Both the position numbers and the translations under genes were made by a program. Of a DNA stretch of 64,000 bases, positions 59,212 to 64,000 are shown piece after piece. Each line of letters opens with the position of its first letter. Position 1 is the first letter of the stretch. Below the pieces are notes generated by a model. The model did not search any database, was not told the DNA's origin, and saw nothing but the letters and a program-made list of their open reading frames with translations. The DNA comes from Rhodocyclaceae bacterium (lineage in GTDB: Bacteria; Pseudomonadota; Gammaproteobacteria; Burkholderiales; Rhodocyclaceae): NCBI GenBank assembly GCA_019455325.1, contig JACFMQ010000001.1:507071-571070 (forward strand), written 5' to 3'.

Positions 59212-59597
59212 ATGGGATCCTTCCCGCCGGCGGCGTCGAGCGCAGACGCCCCGGTCCGGCGTTCCCGCCCATCGCGCCCGACCACGCCGCGACCGGACGG
59301 CGCCTTCCGCCACGGCCAGTAGGCAAGGGCGAACACCAGCACCACCGCCGCAACGCTCAGCCAGCCGAACCACAGCACCGTGCCGAAATTTGGCTCCCAA
59401 GCCCATAGGCAAAGGCCAAACGACAATCCGAGCAAAGGCCAGCCCAGCCCGCGGAACAGGTGTTTTTCCATCGCCGTCGCCTGCCGGTGCAGCAACACCT
59501 TGCCTTCGCGTTCGCTTGCCAAGGCCAGCAGGGCGAAGCCCGCCAAACTCAGGAGCAGCACGGCCAGATGCCAGCCGAAATGCAGATCGGGCATCAT
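59205..59597 (-). CDS. DUF3325 membrane protein
   Basis: 130 residues with three hydrophobic segments; ends in a charged tail (from about residue 97) that probably reads into the receptor remnant. DUF3325 genes commonly sit next to siderophore receptors with DUF3649 and PepSY membrane proteins. AAGGAGG five bases before the ATG pair decides the start. ATGA overlap with the DUF3649 stop. Confidence 0.85.
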   Translation of the reverse strand: MMPDLHFGWHLAVLLLSLAGFALLALASEREGKVLLHRQATAMEKHLFRGLGWPLLGLSFGLCLWAWEPNFGTVLWFGWLSVAAVVLVFALAYWPWRKAPSGRGVVGRDGRERRTGASALDAAGGKDPMR

Positions 59598-59881
59598 GCA
59601 GCACCTCCTTGCATCAGCCACCAGGAGCACAGCGAGACCGTGCCGGTCCAGAACAGCAGCCAGCCCCAGGCCCGCTTCGCGGTCAGAGTATGGAAGGCCC
59701 AAAGCAAAATCAGCACGTAGACCAGAAAGCCGATATCGGAAGCCAGCATCACCGCGTGCGCCCGTCCGGTCGGCAACAGCAGCGCAATCAAGATCGCCAG
59801 CGCCGACATCAGCGCATAACCGCCCACTGCCGCCGCCAATACCCGCGAAGCAACGCTCAGGCGATATTTGGGGCTTTTCAT
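59594..59881 (-). CDS. DUF3649 membrane protein
   Basis: 95 residues with three hydrophobic segments (SRVLAAAVGGYALMSALAIL first). Iron-region partner of DUF3325 and the PepSY protein. Overlaps both neighbours by four bases. Function unknown. Confidence 0.88.
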   Translation of the reverse strand: MKSPKYRLSVASRVLAAAVGGYALMSALAILIALLLPTGRAHAVMLASDIGFLVYVLILLWAFHTLTAKRAWGWLLFWTGTVSLCSWWLMQGGAA

Positions 59882-61452
59882 GCGGGCACCCCGGCCACAG
59901 AACGCCATCGCCGCCAAAGCCTCCACGCCATCACCCCAAAAACCGCCGCCAGCCCGAACATCGTCAGGTCGACTCCGGCCAGCCCCCAATCCCCGGCAGG
60001 CAGCGTCACACCCAGGTGCCGCTCGGTGGTCAGCGCGTTGAGCAGCGGAATCAGCCCGAAAGCCGCCGTCGCCAGCCACAGGGTTTCCACCCAGGCCCGC
60101 TTCTCCGGGCGCAGCGCGGCGTAGAGGATCAGCCAGCCCCACACCGCGAATAGGCAGTTCAGTTCCCAATCCGCGCGGTCGACCAGCGAAACCGGCAACA
60201 AACGGTTGGCCCAGAAATACGCCGCCACGCCCACCGGCAGGCCGGCGAACACACCGATGTTCAAACGCGCCACCAGGCTCAGTCCGAAACCGGCCGCCGA
60301 GCCTTCCCGCGCATGCCGCTCGCGCCGCTTGACCACCCACAGCACCATGCCGGTGGCGATCATGACGCAACCGAGCAGGGCGGAAATCACGTACAGCCAG
60401 AGCAGTCCCGCCGTGGCGAACCAGCCGTCGTGCAGCGTCAGCATGAACCAGCGGAATTTGATGCCAGGGCCGTATGCCTCGACCTCGATCGGCGCGCCGG
60501 TCGTCGCATCGAAGCGGAAAGTCGTCTCGGGATTCTCGTAACGCGGCAGTTCGCTGCCGTGCGGCCGGCGCAGTTCGATCTGCAGAACGCCGCCCGCCGG
60601 GTGGGTGATGCTGATCTCGCCGATTTCATTCTTTCCCAGCGTCTGCTCCGCCTTGTCGATCATGGCGGCGATCGATGCGGCAGGCCGCTGGACGGGCAGC
60701 AGCGTCCTGTTCCGCCCGGTCAATTCTCCGTAATAGCGCTTCACGGCATCCTCGCCGGTGCCATAGACGACCGCCACCGGCAGCGGCAGGCTTTCCCTGT
60801 CGAAATACACCAGCCCGCTGTAGATGATCATCACGAAGAACGGCAGCGCCATCACGCCGGCTACGTTGTGCGCATCCAGCCAGGAACGCCGCCCCTTGCC
60901 GCGGCGGAAAGTGAAGAAATCCTTGAAGATCCTCTTGTGCACGATCACGCCGGTCACGAGGCCGAGCAGCCCGAGCATCGCGCAGGCGGCGACGATGCGG
61001 ATGCCGGCGGCTTCGCTGAGGTAATACAGCTCACTGTGCAAATGGAGGAAAGCGCCTCCGCCGTGAGTCGCGCGCGCCTCCGGCTCGGGGATGACGGCCC
61101 CGGTCGCCGGGTCCAGGCTGCTATGGCCGTAGCCGCTCCCTTGCCAGCCGACGCCCGGAATCGATCGCCTTTCCTGCCGGCCCCGATGCCGCTCGTGCGG
61201 CAGGAGGATTTGCCAGCGCGTGGCGCCCGCCGCATGTCGTTCGAGATGATCCAGCGCATGCGCCACCATCGTTTCCCGCGGCACCTGCCCGGTCGGAACG
61301 CTCAACGACCGCTCCGGCTGCATCCAGCGCGTCACTTCGAAATGAAACATGGTGGCCGCGCCGAACACGAAAATGAAGAACAGCAGCCAGCCGACGACCA
61401 GCGTGCCCCAGGTGTGCAGCCAGGCCATGCTCTGGCGGAAATGATGCTTCAT
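59878..61452 (-). CDS. PepSY-associated membrane protein, probable siderophore reductase
   Basis: 524 residues. PepSY_TM type: first membrane helix (about 15-35), a periplasmic part containing PepSY-like segments, then helices near 155, 200, 345, 390 and further at the C-terminus. Members such as FoxB and PiuB, coded beside siderophore receptors, are thought to reduce the ferric siderophore in the inner membrane. It follows the large TonB receptor by 61 bases on the same strand and overlaps DUF3649 by four bases. Confidence 0.9.
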   Translation of the reverse strand: MKHHFRQSMAWLHTWGTLVVGWLLFFIFVFGAATMFHFEVTRWMQPERSLSVPTGQVPRETMVAHALDHLERHAAGATRWQILLPHERHRGRQERRSIPGVGWQGSGYGHSSLDPATGAVIPEPEARATHGGGAFLHLHSELYYLSEAAGIRIVAACAMLGLLGLVTGVIVHKRIFKDFFTFRRGKGRRSWLDAHNVAGVMALPFFVMIIYSGLVYFDRESLPLPVAVVYGTGEDAVKRYYGELTGRNRTLLPVQRPAASIAAMIDKAEQTLGKNEIGEISITHPAGGVLQIELRRPHGSELPRYENPETTFRFDATTGAPIEVEAYGPGIKFRWFMLTLHDGWFATAGLLWLYVISALLGCVMIATGMVLWVVKRRERHAREGSAAGFGLSLVARLNIGVFAGLPVGVAAYFWANRLLPVSLVDRADWELNCLFAVWGWLILYAALRPEKRAWVETLWLATAAFGLIPLLNALTTERHLGVTLPAGDWGLAGVDLTMFGLAAVFGVMAWRLWRRWRSVAGVPA

Positions 61453-61472
61453 GATTTCGAGCCCGAATCGAC

Positions 61473-61501
61473 TTCCCCCGGCATGTCCCGCCCCGGGGGA
61501 A
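61473..61501. other. Hairpin between the receptor and PepSY genes
   Basis: 9-bp perfect stem TTCCCCCGG/CCGGGGGAA with an 11-base loop, in the 61-base gap of the operon. No following T run on the minus strand, so it may stabilise the receptor mRNA end or lower downstream expression. Confidence 0.4.
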
Positions 61502-61513
61502 AATCGTCCGAAA

Positions 61514-63946
61514 TCAGAAGCCGTATTTCAGGTTGACCGCAAACCTGCGGGGCGCGCCGTAGAAAGTGTAGAACCACGGGTTGCCGACCGATTCGTAGTA
61601 TTTCCGATCGAACAGGTTGTCGACGGTCATACCGATTTCGGCCTGCCGGCTCAGTTGATATTTCGCCATCAGGCCGACCAGGGTATGGCTCCCCTGCTCG
61701 ACTCGGTAGCTCCCGCTCTTTTGATAAATCCGGCTCTGGGTCCGCAGATTTCCGCCGATCGTCCATCCCGTCGCCGGAATCCGGTAGGTGGTATGGAGGC
61801 GCAGGAGGTGATCCGGCATGTTGTTCGCATAGGGATCACCCTTGTTCGCGCCTTTGGCGTGCTCGCTATGGACATAGGTATAACCGGCGCCAACCTGCCA
61901 TCCCGAGGTGATTTCACCGTTGAGGGACAAATCCACCCCCTGGCTGACCACTAGGCCGGCGGCCTTGTAGCAGTATCCCTGGCAGATATTGCCCGCATCG
62001 TAGGGAATGCTCTCGTCGCGCAGCGCCAGATTGGTCTGCTCCAGGCGGAACGCGGCCGCCCCGGCATGGAGCCGCTTGTCGAAATATTCTCCCTTGATGC
62101 CCAGTTCGTAGTTTTTGCCGACGACGGGATCGACCGTGCTGCCGCTGGAAGTCAGATTGCTTTGCGGCTTGAAAATGTCGGCATAGCTGGCATAAGCCGA
62201 ATGGGCCTTGTCGATGTCGTAGATCAGCCCGGCGTAAGGCGTGACCACCGCGTCCTCCTTCTGCATCCGGACACCGGCATTCTTGTATTCATACCAACTG
62301 ACGCGGGTCCCGAGAATCAGCTTGAGCGGATCGGCGAGGTTCAGGCGGGCGACGCCGTACACGCCTCGCTGATCCGTTTTGCTTGGCGTGCCCCATGCCC
62401 CCATCAGTGACTTGGCGGGCCGGGAAACGTCTCCGTCGAATTGATAGATGTTGATGGGCGTGACCTGATCCCAGTATCCCCGGGACGTCTCCTTCATTTT
62501 CGACCCGTTCATGCCGAAAACCAGTTCGTGGCGCCGCCCCATGAGATTCAACGGGCCGCTGGCATACAGATCGTAGCTGTCCGAAGAAAAATCCCGCTGC
62601 ACAAGCTGCTGGTAGAGATTCAGACCATTCCCGGTCGCCACGTTCAAATTACCATACAGGTAACTCGATGCGTTATCGACGTCGGTCTGGTTATGACTGT
62701 AACTGGCGCGCAGCAGCCAGTCGGCAGGCAGTTTCTGCTCCAGATTCAGCGTGTAGATCCGGTACTCCTTCTTGATGCCATCGTCTGCTCCGCTGAAGAA
62801 GGACGACCGCCGCAAGTGAAGTTCGCTGCCGTCAGGGGCCGTCGGTACGCCAAGGTAATTGTTGCCATCGTTCTGTTGCCAATGGATGCTGGCACCCACG
62901 GTCGTCGTCGGCGTCAGGTCAGCATCGACGACGCCATAGAATCCCTTCTTGTCGTCGTAAACGTGATTCACGAACGAATCGCTTTCGTCCCACAGCACGA
63001 CTGCGCGGCCGCGAATCTTTCCGGAGCCGATCAAAGCCCCCGAAACGTCTCCGACAAGACGTTTCTTGTCCCAGGAGCCCAATTGCGCTTCGACGTGCGC
63101 CTGGAAGCTTTCGGTCGGACGTTTGCGGATCAGATTGACGGTCCCCCCCGGCTCACCCGCACCGCTCAAAAGACCGGCAGCCCCCTGCAGAATCTCGACG
63201 CGATCGAGGAATGCGCTGTCCGGCGATGGATTGCGATTGCCCTCGCCGATCCCGATCGGATTCATCATTCCGTCGTACTGGGTCTGAAGCGCAAAACTCC
63301 GGCTGTAATAGAGGTTTCCATCGGCGCCTCTCTGGCTGAGCACGACCCCGCTGATGCTTTCCAGCACGCTATCCACGCTGGTCAACCCGAAATCATCCAT
63401 CTTCTGCCGCGTCACCACCGTCACCGTCTGCGGCGTCTCCCGCGGCGACAGCGCCAGCTTGGTCGCCGTCGTCGTCACCCGCGTGGTGTAGGAACCGCTG
63501 CCCTCGGTGGTGCCGCTGCGCTCAGCGGCCGCAGTCACCTTCACCGTGCCCAGCGTCGCTTCCCCCTGCGCCGGCTGTGGCAGCCGGCGCAGCCGCCAGC
63601 CGCCGCCGTTGCCCGGCAGGGCGTCCAGCCCGGTGCCTTCGAGCAGCCGGTCCAGCCCCTGCTGAATGCCGTAGCTGCCTTGCAGCCCCTGGGTGCGCAG
63701 GCCGGTCGTCAGCGATTCCTCGAAGGAGAGCGTGATGCCGGCCTTGGCGGCGTAGGCGTGCAGCGCCGCCGACAGCGGCCCGGCGGGAATGCGGTGTTCG
63801 ACGGCGACGCTCTGCGCCAGGACGGGCTGGGAACCGATCGCCAGCCCGGCGCCGGCCAGGGTCATCAGGGCGAGACGGACGGCGAAGGCGGCGGGCGCGA
63901 GGCGCCTGGGGCCGCGCTGCCGGGTGGAACGGCGCTGCTGGGTCAT
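61514..63946 (-). CDS. TonB-dependent siderophore receptor with STN domain
   Basis: 810 residues. After a long signal region (about 1-45), an STN signalling domain (about 50-125, HRIPAGPLSAALHAYAAKAG), plug (TVTVVTRQKMDDFGLTSVDSVLES, AGEPGGTVNLIRKRPT) and a barrel ending in Phe (FAVNLKYGF). An STN domain implies contact with an anti-sigma factor such as FecR/FpvR; those genes are not in the window but may lie just beyond 64 kb. FpvA/FhuE-like by eye; hydroxamate or mixed siderophore is likely but unproven. GGAAAGG before the ATG fixes the start. Confidence 0.93.
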   Translation of the reverse strand: MTQQRRSTRQRGPRRLAPAAFAVRLALMTLAGAGLAIGSQPVLAQSVAVEHRIPAGPLSAALHAYAAKAGITLSFEESLTTGLRTQGLQGSYGIQQGLDRLLEGTGLDALPGNGGGWRLRRLPQPAQGEATLGTVKVTAAAERSGTTEGSGSYTTRVTTTATKLALSPRETPQTVTVVTRQKMDDFGLTSVDSVLESISGVVLSQRGADGNLYYSRSFALQTQYDGMMNPIGIGEGNRNPSPDSAFLDRVEILQGAAGLLSGAGEPGGTVNLIRKRPTESFQAHVEAQLGSWDKKRLVGDVSGALIGSGKIRGRAVVLWDESDSFVNHVYDDKKGFYGVVDADLTPTTTVGASIHWQQNDGNNYLGVPTAPDGSELHLRRSSFFSGADDGIKKEYRIYTLNLEQKLPADWLLRASYSHNQTDVDNASSYLYGNLNVATGNGLNLYQQLVQRDFSSDSYDLYASGPLNLMGRRHELVFGMNGSKMKETSRGYWDQVTPINIYQFDGDVSRPAKSLMGAWGTPSKTDQRGVYGVARLNLADPLKLILGTRVSWYEYKNAGVRMQKEDAVVTPYAGLIYDIDKAHSAYASYADIFKPQSNLTSSGSTVDPVVGKNYELGIKGEYFDKRLHAGAAAFRLEQTNLALRDESIPYDAGNICQGYCYKAAGLVVSQGVDLSLNGEITSGWQVGAGYTYVHSEHAKGANKGDPYANNMPDHLLRLHTTYRIPATGWTIGGNLRTQSRIYQKSGSYRVEQGSHTLVGLMAKYQLSRQAEIGMTVDNLFDRKYYESVGNPWFYTFYGAPRRFAVNLKYGF

Positions 63947-64000
63947 GGAAATACCTTTCCGGTCGCGGTTGATCGAAGTGCTTTCAATCGACACGTCAAC

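Overview
The window looks like a piece of a betaproteobacterial chromosome, most likely from the Rhodocyclales. GC is high and third positions are G/C-rich. Several conserved beta-type gene strings support this: dnaB next to rpsF-priB-rpsR-rplI; ndk-rlmN-pilF-rodZ-ispG-hisS-yfgM-bamB-der-hfq-hflX-hflK-hflC-DUF2065-hisZ-purA; and cysI-DUF934-cysH-cysD-cysN beside cysB. The order-level assignment is inference from gene order and protein flavour; no 16S gene is present.

Layout. 1-4.2 kb: end of a peroxiredoxin gene, a PIN-PhoH ATPase, a lipoprotein, a transglutaminase-like protein that has lost two catalytic residues, and a small DUF2061 membrane protein. 4.2-8.2 kb: dnaB, a DMT exporter, a strong two-way terminator, then the rpsF-priB-rpsR-rplI operon. 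8.3-10.4 kb: a slipin/NfeD pair. 10.6-17.4 kb: assimilatory sulfate reduction, with cysB divergent from cysI-DUF934-cysH (APS-reductase type)-cysD-cysN and an unknown membrane protein. 17.4-20.5 kb: rlmB, rnr and tRNA-Leu(CAG). 20.6-26.8 kb: a chemoreceptor and hybrid histidine kinase operon, a gene-poor stretch, and a small phage-repressor-like HTH gene.

26.9-42.4 kb is a nearly continuous minus-strand housekeeping block (nucleotide synthesis, HflKC, Hfq, ribosome GTPases, BamB, isoprenoid synthesis, pilus/RodZ factors, RlmN, Ndk). Many genes overlap by 4 bases. 42.5-48.3 kb: ferredoxin-NADP reductase, an orphan short KdpD/KdpE pair, a porin, a YccA-type Bax-inhibitor protein and tRNA-Ser(TGA). 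48.4-53.4 kb: an unknown membrane-anchored protein with a possible permuted papain-like His/Cys pair, then an XRE regulator divergent from a large PAS-GGDEF diguanylate cyclase. 53.5-64 kb is an accessory iron region: enterochelin-esterase-like hydrolase, TonB receptor behind a Fur-like site, divergent AraC regulator, a PIN toxin/antitoxin pair, a C-terminal remnant of a TonB receptor gene, DUF3325-DUF3649-PepSY membrane proteins and a large STN-type TonB receptor.

The most unusual signals are outside the coding regions. (1) Inverted arms of degenerate 7-base repeats surround a perfect 16-bp palindrome directly before rlmN. (2) A second, unrelated 7-base tandem repeat sits before the diguanylate cyclase gene. 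(3) A perfect 11-1-11 palindrome lies between the XRE regulator and the cyclase. (4) The PIN toxin gene has a near-consensus promoter that would give a leaderless mRNA, with an inverted repeat across the -10 and start codon. I found no CRISPR array, intact insertion sequence, rRNA operon or prophage.
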